A stretch of DNA of 64,000 nt from Kushneria avicenniae (GTDB lineage: Bacteria; Pseudomonadota; Gammaproteobacteria; Pseudomonadales; Halomonadaceae), in contig NZ_FOLY01000002.1 of NCBI RefSeq assembly GCF_900112585.1, forward strand, positions 620,001-684,000. Direction: 5' to 3'. Position 1 is the stretch's first letter; each line of letters starts with the position of its first letter. Shown here one piece after another: positions 9,518 to 18,240 of this stretch. Below the pieces are notes generated by a model that saw only the letters and a program-made list of their open reading frames with translations, did no database searches and was not told the origin of the DNA. The position numbers were made by a program, and so were the translations under genes.

Positions 9518-9795
9518 TGAGCGTCCAGCAGGGAGAGCTGGCGTACGGCGTCCCGGGCTTCCGGGGCATCATCGCTGGTCTCCAGCACCTTGGTGAATCC
9601 GCGCAGGCGCTGAATGTGATCCACGTCGCTGACCCAGGTCATGGCCTGGGTATAGTCTTCTGCCAGTGCGTGCTGGATGCCGCCGTAGGCGGTGCCGGTC
9701 TGTCCCCAGGCGCGGACAAAGATCCAGTCGCCGAACATGTCCTGATGGACGTGTACCAGCACATAGTCATGCTCGCTTTCCCAGCGGATGATCAC
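9514..9795 (-). CDS. Small WGR-domain-like protein
   Basis: I place the start at the GTG at 9795 because AGGAG sits seven bases upstream; a longer open frame upstream lacks such a signal. The 93-residue product is almost entirely one WGR-like domain: beta strands IIRWESEHDYVLVHVHQD, then FGDWIFVRAWGQTGT and a C-terminal QRLRGF. In classical WGR domains the signature reads W-G-R; here it is W-G-Q. WGR domains occur in PARPs and in small bacterial proteins and are thought to bind nucleic acid. It is convergent with rlmL, the two genes overlapping by four bases. The function is not known. Confidence 0.7.
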   Translation of the reverse strand: MIIRWESEHDYVLVHVHQDMFGDWIFVRAWGQTGTAYGGIQHALAEDYTQAMTWVSDVDHIQRLRGFTKVLETSDDAPEARDAVRQLSLLDAH

Positions 9796-9964
9796 GGCGG
9801 TGCTCCTGTGTAGTATTGGGTGCGAAAGAGGACCAGAGCAGGACTGGCGTCGACGCGACAGGGTGGAGATTGTAACGGTCACGGGCGTTTCGACAAAGCA
9901 GGGCGCACACCGGCGATGGGCCGATGTGTTCTTCATTCACGGCAGTGCAGGTATCGATTGAATC

Positions 9965-11119
9965 ATGCGTATTGTGGCAGATGAGAACATTCCGCTGGCC
10001 GAGGCCTTTTTCGGTGAGCACGGCGAGCTGGTACGGCTGCCCGGCCGTGAAATGAGCCGCGAGCAGGTTCGTGACGCCGATATTCTGCTGGTGCGCTCCG
10101 TCACTCGCGTGGATGCCGAGCTGCTGGCCGGCTCGCGCGTCCGGTTCGTGGGCACCGCAACCATCGGATGTGATCACGTCGATCAACAGTGGCTGGCGGA
10201 TCAGGGCATCGGGTTTGCCAGCGCTCCGGGCTGCAACGCCGACTCGGTCGGCGACTACGTCATCTCGACGCTGCTGCTGTTTGGAGAGCAGGACGGCGTG
10301 GCGCTGACCGATCGGGTAGTGGGCATTGTGGGGGCCGGCAATGTGGGCGGGCGACTCGTCGAGCGACTTCGTGCGCTCGGTATTCGCTGTCTGATCTGTG
10401 ACCCGCCACGGGCCGAGCAGGAGGGCGGTGAAGGCTTTACGGATCTTGACAGCCTGATCGCGCAGGCCGATGTCGTCTCGATACACACGCCCCTGATTCG
10501 GGACGGCGATCACCCCACGCAGCATCTTCTGGGGGAGCGACACATCGAGGCGCTGCGCACCGACCAGATTCTGATCAGCGCCGGGCGCGGCGACTGCGTG
10601 GATAGCCGGGCACTGAAGGCGCGTCTGGCGCGCGATCCGGACCTGCGCGTGGTGCTGGATGTGTGGGAAAACGAGCCCGATATCGATGAAGCCCTGTATC
10701 GTCAGGTCGCCATCGCGACCCCCCACATCGCCGGCTACAGCCTGGATGGCAAGCTTCGCGGCACCGAGATGCTCTATCAGGCCATGAGTCGCCATTTCGG
10801 TCTGCCCCTGCGCAAGCGGCTCGGTCAGCTCAAACCCGAAAACTGGCTGCGTCGTATCGCTGTTTCCCGCCGCGCACCGCCGCAGGAGGCGCTGCTGCTG
10901 TGCGCGCGCACCTGCTATGATGTACGTCGCGATGCGTTGCTGTTCGAGCGCTATCGGCGTCAGTACGGCATGGAGAAGGGATTTGATCTGATGCGCCGCG
11001 AATATCCGACGCGTCGCGAATTCTCCACCCTGCGAGTGGAGCTCAAGCACAGCGCCGGTGCGGTCAGGGAAGTACTGGAAAGCGCCGGTTTTGCCATCCG
11101 CGCCCCGCGTAAATCATGA
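9965..11119 (+). CDS. pdxB: Erythronate-4-phosphate dehydrogenase
   Basis: Second step of the DXP-dependent pyridoxal phosphate pathway: it oxidises 4-phosphoerythronate to 2-oxo-3-hydroxy-4-phosphobutanoate with tightly bound NAD. The 384 residues match the family (E. coli 378). It begins MRIVADENIPLAEAFF and has FVGTATIGCDHVD near 62, the Rossmann glycine motif GIVGAGNVGGRL near 120, and a C-terminal PdxB dimerisation domain after about 290. It is transcribed divergently from the WGR-like gene across a 169-base gap that must hold both promoters; none stands out. Confidence 0.96.
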   Translation: MRIVADENIPLAEAFFGEHGELVRLPGREMSREQVRDADILLVRSVTRVDAELLAGSRVRFVGTATIGCDHVDQQWLADQGIGFASAPGCNADSVGDYVISTLLLFGEQDGVALTDRVVGIVGAGNVGGRLVERLRALGIRCLICDPPRAEQEGGEGFTDLDSLIAQADVVSIHTPLIRDGDHPTQHLLGERHIEALRTDQILISAGRGDCVDSRALKARLARDPDLRVVLDVWENEPDIDEALYRQVAIATPHIAGYSLDGKLRGTEMLYQAMSRHFGLPLRKRLGQLKPENWLRRIAVSRRAPPQEALLLCARTCYDVRRDALLFERYRRQYGMEKGFDLMRREYPTRREFSTLRVELKHSAGAVREVLESAGFAIRAPRKS

Positions 11120-11568
11120 GCTATCCGGACGATGGATTTTTCTCTGCTGTATCGGTGTGCTGCGGACAGGATAGAACCCGGTCAGAGCCATATGGCCGGC
11201 GCCAAAAGGGCGGCTGAAAGCAGGGCCTGCGGGAAATTGCCCGGGCCCAGCACCAGCAGAGCCAGGGCTGCGGCAATGACCACAAGACCACCGGTATGCG
11301 TTACGATCGCTTCAAAGCGGGCGATGAGGTCACCAACGCTGCCACCCGCCAGATCGCCGCGGCCAACGGCCAGCCACGGTTCACGCGTTACCGATGACAG
11401 TGCGGCCCGTCACGGCGGTACGGGATGTCATCAATACATGGATCGATCCATCCAGATATAAGCACCACATGCCTTCCAGCAGGCATGCTGGTCAATCAGA
11501 TCCTGGGCGTTTGGGTGGCAAACGCCGGAAAGTGATGGTTCACAAGGAAAGTCTTGAGGCATAGAAAA
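11120..11568. other. Non-coding stretch with palindrome, hairpins and a start-less frame
   Basis: Between pdxB and the htpX terminator I see no convincing complete gene. It holds a perfect 14-bp palindrome at 11438-11451, a 7-bp hairpin at 11468-11487 and an 8-bp hairpin at 11506-11526. On the minus strand, bases 11182-11409 are an open frame whose translation looks membrane-like but has no usable start (see separate entry). Confidence 0.55.
11182..11431 (-). pseudogene. Possible remnant of a small membrane-peptide gene
   Basis: Minus-strand bases 11409 to 11182 encode 75 residues with one clear hydrophobic segment (about GGLVVIAAALALLVLGPG) and a second shorter one (LLSAALLAPAIWL). The frame opens just after a TGA and contains no ATG, and its only GTG is deep in the hydrophobic part. 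An ATG at 11431 opens the adjacent frame for 16 codons, so one indel would fuse the two into an about 80-residue protein. No ribosome binding site is seen. It could be a decayed gene or chance. Confidence 0.2.
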
Positions 11569-11600
11569 AAACCACAAAAAAGCCCGCCATTTGGCGGGCT
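11568..11600 (-). terminator. Rho-independent terminator after htpX
   Basis: On the minus strand agcccgcc and ggcgggct pair around a four-base loop and are followed by TTTTTT, GTGG and another T run, 19 bases past the htpX stop. Confidence 0.88.
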
Positions 11601-11618
11601 CTCGTCATGCGTGCGTTG

Positions 11619-12521
11619 TTACTGCTGATAGGCCGCTTTTTTCAGCGCCGCGATACGATCATCCAGCGGTGGGTGGCTGGCAAACAGTTTTTCCATCAGC
11701 TTGCGGGTCTGACCGGTCGTGATGGCAAAGGCGGTCAGGGAGTCCGGCATCTGGTCGGGCATCTCCTGCTGTGCCTTGAGACGTGCCAGCGCGTTGATCA
11801 TGGCGCCGCTGCCGGCAAGGCGTGCCCCGGCTTCATCGGCGCGGTATTCGCGGTAGCGTGAAAACCAGGCAACGATAATGGAGGCCACCAGGCCAAAGAC
11901 GACTTCCAGCGCCATGACCACGGCGAAATAGCCCATGAAACCCAAGCCGCCGCCGTCATCATCGCGGCGCAGAAAGCTGTCAATCAGCTGGGCGGCCACA
12001 CGGGCAAAAAACATTACAAAGGTGTTCAGGACACCCTGAATCAACGACAGGGTCACCATGTCGCCGTTGGCCACGTGACCGATCTCGTGACCCAGCACAG
12101 CGCGCACCTCTTCAGGGCGCATCTGGTTGAGAAGGCCGGCCGATACACACACCAGTGCGTCGTTCTTGTTCCAGCCAGTCGCAAAGGCATTGGCCTGCTG
12201 CGCCGGAAAAATGCCTACTTCCGGCATCTTGATACCCGCATCACGCGACAGCTCGGCCACGGTGTCATACAGCCACTGCTCGTTGGCATTGCTCGGGCGA
12301 TCGATGATCTGCGCCTTGGTGCTCCATTTGGCCATTTTCTTGGACAGCAGCAGCGACACCAGAGAGCCGACCATGCCGAATACGAAGCAGAAGATCAGCA
12401 GCGAGGTCAGGTTGAGCCCGCTGCCGGCAAGATAACTCTCCACGCCGAGAAGGCGCAGCGTGATGCTTGCCACCAGCACTACTGCCAGGTTGGTGGCAAG
12501 AAAGAGGACGATCCTCATCAT
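11619..12521 (-). CDS. htpX: Membrane zinc metalloprotease HtpX
   Basis: A 300-residue inner-membrane M48 protease that helps clear misfolded membrane proteins. I start it at the first of two ATGs at 12521 ([16 protein letters not shown], as in E. coli), with GGAGA nine bases upstream. Two N-terminal membrane segments (about 4-24 and 38-58) precede the zinc motif HEIGH at 145-149; two more hydrophobic segments follow at about 155-180 and 190-220, with the third zinc ligand region EYRADEAGA after them. It is downstream of alaA on the same strand, separated by 134 bases, and ends at a strong terminator. Confidence 0.96.
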   Translation of the reverse strand: MMRIVLFLATNLAVVLVASITLRLLGVESYLAGSGLNLTSLLIFCFVFGMVGSLVSLLLSKKMAKWSTKAQIIDRPSNANEQWLYDTVAELSRDAGIKMPEVGIFPAQQANAFATGWNKNDALVCVSAGLLNQMRPEEVRAVLGHEIGHVANGDMVTLSLIQGVLNTFVMFFARVAAQLIDSFLRRDDDGGGLGFMGYFAVVMALEVVFGLVASIIVAWFSRYREYRADEAGARLAGSGAMINALARLKAQQEMPDQMPDSLTAFAITTGQTRKLMEKLFASHPPLDDRIAALKKAAYQQ

Positions 12522-12655
12522 GACCGGTGGTCTCCATTGGAATGATACGTCAATCGGTGGTGCGTCCATCGGGACGGCAAGGTCACCGACAACAGACCTT
12601 TAGATAAGTGCTGTCGTCGGGAGTTTCAATCACGCGTTAAGCATCGTTTAGGTGA

Positions 12656-13876
12656 TCAGGCCTGGCGACGTCGGGCCAGAAAGCGTCCCAGTCGATCGAT
12701 GGCATCTTCCAGCTGATCGGCCCAGGGCAGGGTCACGATGCGAAGGTGATCGGGCGTCGGCCAGTTGAAGGCGGTGCCCTGGACCAGCAGCATCTTCTCT
12801 TCAAGCAGCAGATCCAGCACCATCTGCTGGTCGTCCTTGATGTCATACATCGCCGGATCAAGGCGCGGGAACATGTAAAGGGCACCAAGCGGCTTGACGC
12901 AGCTGACGCCCGGAATCTCGTTGAGCTTTTTCCAGGCGGCGTCACGCTGGGCCAGCAGACGGCCGCCGGGCAGTACCAGATCATTGATCGACTGATAGCC
13001 GCCCAGTGCGGTCTGGATCGCATGCTGAGCCGGTACGTTGGCGCACAGACGCATGGAGGCGAGCATATCCAGACCCTGGATGAAGTCGCGGGCATGACGC
13101 TTTTCGCCGGAGACGATCATCCAGCCGGAGCGAAAGCCGGCGCAGCGATAGCTCTTGGAAAGGCCGTTCATGGTGATGATCAACAGATCGTCGGCCAGCG
13201 ACGCTGTCGGGGTATGAAAGGCCCCGTCGTAGAGAATCTTGTCGTAGATTTCGTCGGAAAAGACAATCAGGCCGTGCTCGCGCGCCACCTGTAGCACGTT
13301 TTCGATCACTTCTCTTGAATAGACTGCGCCGGTCGGATTGTTGGGATTGATCAGCACGAGTGCCTTCGTACGGGCCGTGACTTTCTGGCGAATATCCTCG
13401 ATATCCGGCTCCCAGCCCTGATGCTCGTCGCAGAGGTAGTGCACGGCCCTGCCGCTGGCGAGATTGGCGGCAGCCGTCCAGAGCGGGTAGTCCGGTGCGG
13501 GGACCAGCACTTCGTCACCGTCATCAAGCAGGGCCTGCATGGCCATCACGATCAGCTCGGAGACGCCGTTGCCGACATAGATGTCCTCGATGCCGACGCC
13601 TTCGACACGATTGCGCTGACACTCCTGCATGATCGCCTTGCGCGCCGAGTAGAGCCCTTTCGAATCGCAGTAGCCCTGCGCGGTGGGCAGATTGCGCATG
13701 ACATCCTGCAGGATTTCTTCCGGTGCCTCGAAGCCGAAGGGGGCCGGGTTGCCGATATTGAGCTTCAGGATGCGATGCCCCTCATCCTCGAGCCGTTTGG
13801 CGTGCTCAAGTACCGGACCGCGAATGTCATAGGAAACGTGGTCTAGCTTATGGGATTTCTTGATCGGCGTGGTCAT
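12656..13876 (-). CDS. alaA: Alanine-synthesising glutamate-pyruvate aminotransferase AlaA
   Basis: A PLP-dependent class I aminotransferase of 406 residues, aligned by eye along its length with E. coli AlaA (405). It makes alanine from pyruvate using glutamate. Near-identical stretches include KLNIGNPAPFGFEAPEEIL, NLPTAQGYCDSKGLYSARKA, and ASMRLCANVPAQHAIQTALG. The PLP lysine is in NGLSKSYRCAGFRSGW near residue 243. The gene is preceded by an 11-bp inverted repeat separating it from the upstream GTPase gene. Confidence 0.96.
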   Translation of the reverse strand: MTTPIKKSHKLDHVSYDIRGPVLEHAKRLEDEGHRILKLNIGNPAPFGFEAPEEILQDVMRNLPTAQGYCDSKGLYSARKAIMQECQRNRVEGVGIEDIYVGNGVSELIVMAMQALLDDGDEVLVPAPDYPLWTAAANLASGRAVHYLCDEHQGWEPDIEDIRQKVTARTKALVLINPNNPTGAVYSREVIENVLQVAREHGLIVFSDEIYDKILYDGAFHTPTASLADDLLIITMNGLSKSYRCAGFRSGWMIVSGEKRHARDFIQGLDMLASMRLCANVPAQHAIQTALGGYQSINDLVLPGGRLLAQRDAAWKKLNEIPGVSCVKPLGALYMFPRLDPAMYDIKDDQQMVLDLLLEEKMLLVQGTAFNWPTPDHLRIVTLPWADQLEDAIDRLGRFLARRRQA

Positions 13877-13962
13877 GCTGCTCAGGGCGTCCGCTGAAAT
13901 GAAAGGGGGCAGTCATCGGTCGGCAGGGCGGGCTGCGACGTATCTGCCATAACCATGAAAGA

Positions 13963-13989
13963 TGACAGGCATCATGGAGATGCCTGTCA
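13963..13989 (-). terminator. 11-bp inverted repeat between the GTPase gene and alaA
   Basis: A perfect stem (tgacaggcatc with gatgcctgtca) with a five-base loop. Read on the minus strand it is followed by TCTTTC, so it may be a weak terminator of the YlqF-like gene or an operator in the alaA leader. Confidence 0.4.
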
Positions 13990-14065
13990 GTCCAGCATAC
14001 CGTGCCGTCTGCCCGTGATGCTATCGCTGTCTTGTCGCATCGCAATGATGACACGGGCGGTGTGA

Positions 14066-14986
14066 TTACGGCGCGGGCGGTGTGTCGTCATCGGGAAAAC
14101 TTTCGCCTCGATTGAAGCGCTCGCGTTCGGCGCGCATGGCTTCAAGTGCCTCTTCATCGGCGATGTCGGCAGGCGTTTCCAGCGTGATGCGCCCGAGCTT
14201 GCCGCCGCGCAGGTCCATCAGCAGCACCTCGGCCCCGCGGTGCAGGTCGACCTCACCACCGGCACGCAAACCGCCACGACGGGTGGCGATCTCGCGCACG
14301 ATGGACTCGCCGGTGTCACCGAGATTTTCCAGCTTGTAGCGGGATCGAAGCGCCTCCGGATAGCGCTCGGCCAGCGACAGGGCAGCGACGGAGGCCACAT
14401 CGACATATTCCAGTGCGGTGTCACGGATGGCGCCGCTGGCGGCCAGCCGGTAGGCGCTATTCTGATCCTCGATGCGTGGCCAGAGCACACCGGGGGTATC
14501 GGTCAGGGCGATGCGCTGGCCGATGCGGATTTTCTGCTGACGCTTGGTCACGGCCGGTTCGTTGCCCGTTTTGGCAATCTTCTTGCCAGCCAGCGTGTTG
14601 ATCAGCGTGGACTTGCCCACGTTGGGAATGCCCATCACCATCACACGCACATCGCGATCTTCACGGATATGGCCGGCGAGTTCATGGCATAGCTTGTAAA
14701 GCGGCTTGAGCGCTCGCGTGTCAGTCGTGACCACGGCCATGGCGCGCACGTCGGGCTGGGCGTCAAAATGCTCGATCCATTCCCGGGTTTTGTCCGGGTC
14801 GGCCAGGTCGGCGCGTGACAGCAGCTTCAGCGACGGCTTGTGGCGAATCAGATCGCCCAGCATGGGATTGGCGCTGGAGTAGGGCAGGCGCGCATCCAGC
14901 ACTTCGATGACCACATCGATTTCGGGCAGGGCTTCGTTGATCTGGCGTCTGGCCTTGTTCATGTGCCCCGGGAACCAGCCCAGCAT
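14066..14986 (-). CDS. ylqF: YlqF/RbgA-type circularly permuted ribosome-biogenesis GTPase
   Basis: The ATG at 14986 has GGAGA five bases upstream and gives the family start MLGWFPGHMNKARRQI; the open frame extends further up without a signal. The 306-residue protein shows the permuted GTPase order: DVVIEVLDARLPYSS, then a G4-like LSRADLAD near residue 57, the P-loop GIPNVGKSTL near 117-126, and G3 DTPGVLW near 163. A C-terminal helical domain follows. RbgA in Bacillus matures the 50S subunit; the same role is inferred here. Confidence 0.9.
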   Translation of the reverse strand: MLGWFPGHMNKARRQINEALPEIDVVIEVLDARLPYSSANPMLGDLIRHKPSLKLLSRADLADPDKTREWIEHFDAQPDVRAMAVVTTDTRALKPLYKLCHELAGHIREDRDVRVMVMGIPNVGKSTLINTLAGKKIAKTGNEPAVTKRQQKIRIGQRIALTDTPGVLWPRIEDQNSAYRLAASGAIRDTALEYVDVASVAALSLAERYPEALRSRYKLENLGDTGESIVREIATRRGGLRAGGEVDLHRGAEVLLMDLRGGKLGRITLETPADIADEEALEAMRAERERFNRGESFPDDDTPPAP

Positions 14987-15103
14987 AGGTCTCTCCTGTT
15001 GCAATGCGGTGGGCGGGCACACGGCGCGCCCCGTGATAAGGTCCGCGCAGTGTACCCTGTCAGACGTCGAGGCCGAAGCGCTCTGCGGGAAAACGTGCAA
15101 GGG

Positions 15104-15502
15104 CTACTCGCCCTGATGAAAGGTCATCGCCACCGAGTTGATGCAGTAGCGCAGTCCGGTCGTGTCACGCGGGCCGTCAGGAAAGACGTGGCCCAGATGG
15201 GCATCGCAGCGTCGACAGGTGACCTCGATGCGGCGCATGCCGTGGCTTTCATCGACATGCTCTTCCAGTGCGGCATCGGCCAGCGGACGATCAAAGCTCG
15301 GCCAGCCGCAGTGCGACTCGAACTTGTGCTCGTTTTCAAACAGCGGCGCGTTGCAGCAGATGCAGTGATAAATGCCCTGGACCGGCTCGACCTGATAGTC
15401 GCCGGTATAGGGGCGCTCGGTGCCTGCCTGCCGCGTGACCCGATACTGCTCGTCGGTGAGCTGCTCGCGCCATTCGCTGTCGCTTTTTTCTACCTTTTCC
15501 AT
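15104..15502 (-). CDS. msrB: Peptide-methionine (R)-S-oxide reductase MsrB
   Basis: Repairs the R epimer of methionine sulfoxide in proteins. The 132 residues include both zinc CxxC pairs (CICC and CRRC), the GWPSF loop, the [10 protein letters not shown] motif and the catalytic cysteine in RYCINSVAM near the C-terminus. GAGGAG stands upstream of the ATG. Eight bases further into the leader ends an 11-bp hairpin. The product lacks a signal peptide and is cytoplasmic. It lies between ggt and the GTPase gene on the same strand. Confidence 0.96.
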   Translation of the reverse strand: MEKVEKSDSEWREQLTDEQYRVTRQAGTERPYTGDYQVEPVQGIYHCICCNAPLFENEHKFESHCGWPSFDRPLADAALEEHVDESHGMRRIEVTCRRCDAHLGHVFPDGPRDTTGLRYCINSVAMTFHQGE

Positions 15503-15526
15503 GACATTCTCCTCAATCCCGGGTCA

Positions 15527-15560
15527 TGCCGGCCTGCGGGTATTCGGTCAGGCCGGCATC
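15527..15560 (-). promoter_or_regulatory. Hairpin in the msrB leader
   Basis: A perfect 11-bp inverted repeat (atgccggcctg with caggccggcat, 12-base loop) sits directly upstream of the msrB ribosome binding site. Neither side has a T run, so it is a poor intrinsic terminator for ggt; a leader RNA structure is as likely. Confidence 0.4.
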
Positions 15561-15649
15561 CTGACAGCATAGAACGACGCAGGCCAGTTCGCGGCGATGA
15601 CGTGCATCAGGTGAAGAGATCAGTGCCATGTCAAGCGGCGTAATGCGGA

Positions 15650-17386
15650 CTACAGGCTTGCGGCGCCGCCATCGCTTCGCGGGTCGTGGGCACTTTCGAT
15701 CAGCCCGTCAGGGTGATGCACGAGGGCACCGGCATGGCCCGTGGTGTCAGTGAAGGTCTCGGACAGGACTTCCACATCATGACCGGCCCTTTCGAGTTCG
15801 GCTACCAGTGGCGTGTAGACGCGCGACTCGAGTTTCAGATTGGTGCTGTTCTCACCCCAGGTGCGCCCCAGCAGCCAGCGAGGCGCCGCAATTGCCTGCT
15901 GAAGCGGCATGCCGTGCATGGCATAGCGCGAGAAAATGGCCGCCTGCGTCTGCGGCTGGCCTTCGCCACCCATGGTGCCATACACCATGGTGCGGCCATC
16001 CTTGAAACGGGCCAGTGCGGGGTTGAGGGTGTGAAAGGGCTTGCGCCCCGGGGCAAGGCCTCGCAGATTGTCAGGGTCAAGAGAGAAGCTGACGCCGCGG
16101 TTTTGCCACAGTACGCCGCTTTTCGGCAGGACCACGCCGCTGCCGAACTCCCAGTAAAGGCTCTGGATAAAGCTGACCGAGCGTCCTTCGCTGTCGACCG
16201 TACCCATCCAGATGGTATCGCCGGGCTCGGGGGTGTGCGGCCAGGTCATGGCCTTTCGGGGGTCGATCATGGCGGCTTCACGATCCAAGCGTTCCGGAGT
16301 TAAAAGCGTCTGGAGATTGGTGGTCATGCGCCCGGGGTCAGTGATGTGTTGATCGCGCAGCAAAAAGGCGCGCTTGGTGGCCTCGACCAGACCGTGCAGA
16401 TGGGCAAACCCTTCGCCACTGTCGATATTGAGCCGTTCATAGAGGCCCAGAATCATCAGGGACGCCATGCCCTGGGTGGGCGCAGGGAGGTTATAAAGCG
16501 TGGCACCCCCGAGCTCGACTTCCAGGGGGGGGACGACCTGTGCCTGATAGTCATGAAAGTCCTTGAGGCGCAGCGGGCTGCCCAGCGCTTCAAGATCTCC
16601 GGCCATGCTGCGGGCCAGCTCGCCGCGATAGAAGTCATCAAGTCCCGCCTGAGCAAGACGTCGCAGCGTGGCCGCCAGCCGTGGCTGACGCAGGCGCTGA
16701 CCTTCCCGGGGAATCTCTCCATCAAGCAGGAAAGCGTCGCTGAAGCCAGGGCTGTGTGACAGGCGCTCGAGATGCTTGCGCGTCAGCGCTTCCTGACTTC
16801 TGGAGACGGCAACGCCCTGCTCGGCATAACGGATGGCATCGCCCAGAATGGTGCCCAGTGGCAATGGCGTGCCCCAGGCTGCACCAATATCGAGCGCCTT
16901 CTGCCAGCCGCCGATGGTACCGGCCATGGTCAGGGCAGCCTTCGGGCCGCGCTCGGGAATGCTCGATTCACCCGCATAAAAATCGGGGCTCGCCAGTCCT
17001 GCGGCACCGCCACAGGCATCAATGGCGACCGGCGCCTTGCCGGGCTCGTTGATCAGCCAGAAGCCATCACCGCCCAGTGCATTCATGTGGGGGTAGGTCA
17101 CCGCAATGGCCGAAGCAGCCGCGACCATGGCTTCGATGGCGTTGCCGCCCTGTTTAAGAATATCGCGTCCGGCGCTGGCGGCGAGGTGATGCGGGGCAAC
17201 GCAACTGCCACCTCCATAGCTGCGCTGGGTATTGAAGGCGGCATCGGGATGAAAGTCCGTCGTGGCCGGTGCCTCTTGAGCCCCCCCGGATCGAGCGATG
17301 GCCATATTATAAGGAAAGTCCGGCATCGCACCGGCTGTGGTGGAGATGGCGGCAGCGCCCGGGAAACTGTCATGTGTCATTGACAT
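15650..17386 (-). CDS. Gamma-glutamyltransferase family protein (YwrD-like)
   Basis: An Ntn-hydrolase of the GGT family, which hydrolyses or transfers gamma-glutamyl groups after self-cleavage. I chose ATG 17386 (MSMTHDSFPG) with AGG upstream; a TTG 42 bases upstream is less likely. The product has 578 residues. The expected self-cleavage threonine is at residue 391 in EPGDTIWMGTVD, where classical GGTs have a Thr-Thr-His; here it is Thr-Ile-Trp. Further family segments are NALGGDGFWLI near 115 and GTMGGEGQPQTQ near 480. No classical signal peptide is seen, so it is more like cytoplasmic YwrD than periplasmic Ggt. The substrate is unknown. Confidence 0.85.
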   Translation of the reverse strand: MSMTHDSFPGAAAISTTAGAMPDFPYNMAIARSGGAQEAPATTDFHPDAAFNTQRSYGGGSCVAPHHLAASAGRDILKQGGNAIEAMVAAASAIAVTYPHMNALGGDGFWLINEPGKAPVAIDACGGAAGLASPDFYAGESSIPERGPKAALTMAGTIGGWQKALDIGAAWGTPLPLGTILGDAIRYAEQGVAVSRSQEALTRKHLERLSHSPGFSDAFLLDGEIPREGQRLRQPRLAATLRRLAQAGLDDFYRGELARSMAGDLEALGSPLRLKDFHDYQAQVVPPLEVELGGATLYNLPAPTQGMASLMILGLYERLNIDSGEGFAHLHGLVEATKRAFLLRDQHITDPGRMTTNLQTLLTPERLDREAAMIDPRKAMTWPHTPEPGDTIWMGTVDSEGRSVSFIQSLYWEFGSGVVLPKSGVLWQNRGVSFSLDPDNLRGLAPGRKPFHTLNPALARFKDGRTMVYGTMGGEGQPQTQAAIFSRYAMHGMPLQQAIAAPRWLLGRTWGENSTNLKLESRVYTPLVAELERAGHDVEVLSETFTDTTGHAGALVHHPDGLIESAHDPRSDGGAASL

Positions 17387-17585
17387 CGAATACCTGTAAT
17401 CCGTGTGGATGAACACGACTGGATGCAAAAAATGCGCCAGATATCAGGTGAGTAGAAAGAATGCCGGTTGAACGGCCCGATTTCTGGTTTCGTCGCCGTT
17501 TGATTTGAAAATCGATGTCGCAGGTGTTGACACTCCGGGAGGGTATGGGTAATATGCGCGCCACTCGGTGAGGCGAACCGGATAC

Positions 17586-17661
17586 GTCCCATTCGTCTAG
17601 TGGTCCAGGACACCGCCCTTTCACGGCGGTAACAGGGGTTCGAACCCCCTATGGGACGCCA
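17586..17661 (+). tRNA. tRNA-Glu (TTC), copy 1
   Basis: A 76-base cloverleaf with encoded CCA. Acceptor gtcccat pairs with atgggac, the anticodon stem is ccgcc/ggcgg with TTC in the loop, and the T arm is aggggttcgaacccct-like. Confidence 0.97.
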
Positions 17662-17682
17662 CTCGCTTCATTGATGACCGGT

Positions 17683-17757
17683 GCGGGAATAGCTCAGTGG
17701 TAGAGCATCGCCTTGCCAAGGCGAGGGTCGGGAGTTCGAATCTCCTTTCCCGCTCCA
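17683..17757 (+). tRNA. tRNA-Gly (GCC), copy 1
   Basis: A 75-base cloverleaf with encoded CCA. Acceptor gcgggaa pairs with ttcccgc, and the anticodon loop ttgccaa carries GCC. Confidence 0.97.
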
Positions 17758-17834
17758 ACTTTTGGTAGCGCAAGTCAGGCAGTATGGGTCGTGAGCTGGA
17801 ACGCCAGCCCGGTCGATCTCCTTTACCGCTCCAA
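17758..17834 (+). repeat. Decayed tRNA-like spacer, copy A
   Basis: About 75 bases nearly identical to 17998-18074 (about three substitutions). It ends in a sequence resembling the T arm and acceptor 3' end of tRNA-Gly (gatctcctttaccgctcca) but does not fold as a tRNA. Confidence 0.8.
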
Positions 17835-17837
17835 TGC

Positions 17838-17913
17838 GTCCCATTCGTCTAGTGGTCCAGGACACCGCCCTTTCACGGCGGTAACAGGGGTTCGAACCCC
17901 CTATGGGACGCCA
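17838..17913 (+). tRNA. tRNA-Glu (TTC), copy 2
   Basis: By eye identical to copy 1, 252 bases downstream of it. Confidence 0.97.
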
Positions 17914-17922
17914 CTTCTTTAT

Positions 17923-17997
17923 GCGGGAATAGCTCAGTGGTAGAGCATCGCCTTGCCAAGGCGAGGGTCGGGAGTTCGAATCTCCTTTCCCGCTCCA
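17923..17997 (+). tRNA. tRNA-Gly (GCC), copy 2
   Basis: By eye identical to the first tRNA-Gly; it follows copy 2 of tRNA-Glu by nine bases. Confidence 0.97.
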
Positions 17998-18074
17998 ACT
18001 TTTGGTAGCGCAAGTCAGGCGATATGGGTCGTGAGCTGGAACGCCAGCCCGGTCGATCTCCTTCCCCGCTCCAA
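17998..18074 (+). repeat. Decayed tRNA-like spacer, copy B
   Basis: Near-identical partner of 17758-17834, again ending like the 3' part of tRNA-Gly (gatctccttccccgctcca). It shows that the Glu-Gly-spacer unit was duplicated in tandem. Confidence 0.8.
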
Positions 18075-18165
18075 TTCTGGTGGCACAGGTCGAACAGCAT
18101 GGGTTGTGAGCCCGTGTGTCGGTCCAGTGGAACGCCGGTCCGGTTGATCTACTTTCCTATTCCGG
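18075..18165 (+). repeat. Diverged third spacer copy
   Basis: Weaker match to copies A and B: it keeps ggcacaggtc, atgggttgtgag, ggaacgccggtccggttgat and an acceptor-like end, with insertions. It probably is an older copy that has lost its tRNA character. Confidence 0.5.
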
Positions 18166-18240
18166 ATTTCGGTTGTCAGGATCAGATGGCTTGAATTGTT
18201 GCCTGAAGGGCAAAATCAGATTTTCTGTTCTCTTCAGTAT

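Noticed and set aside
11132-11461. 109-codon plus-strand frame after pdxB
   Set aside because: Low-complexity Arg/Ser/Pro composition and no ribosome binding site.
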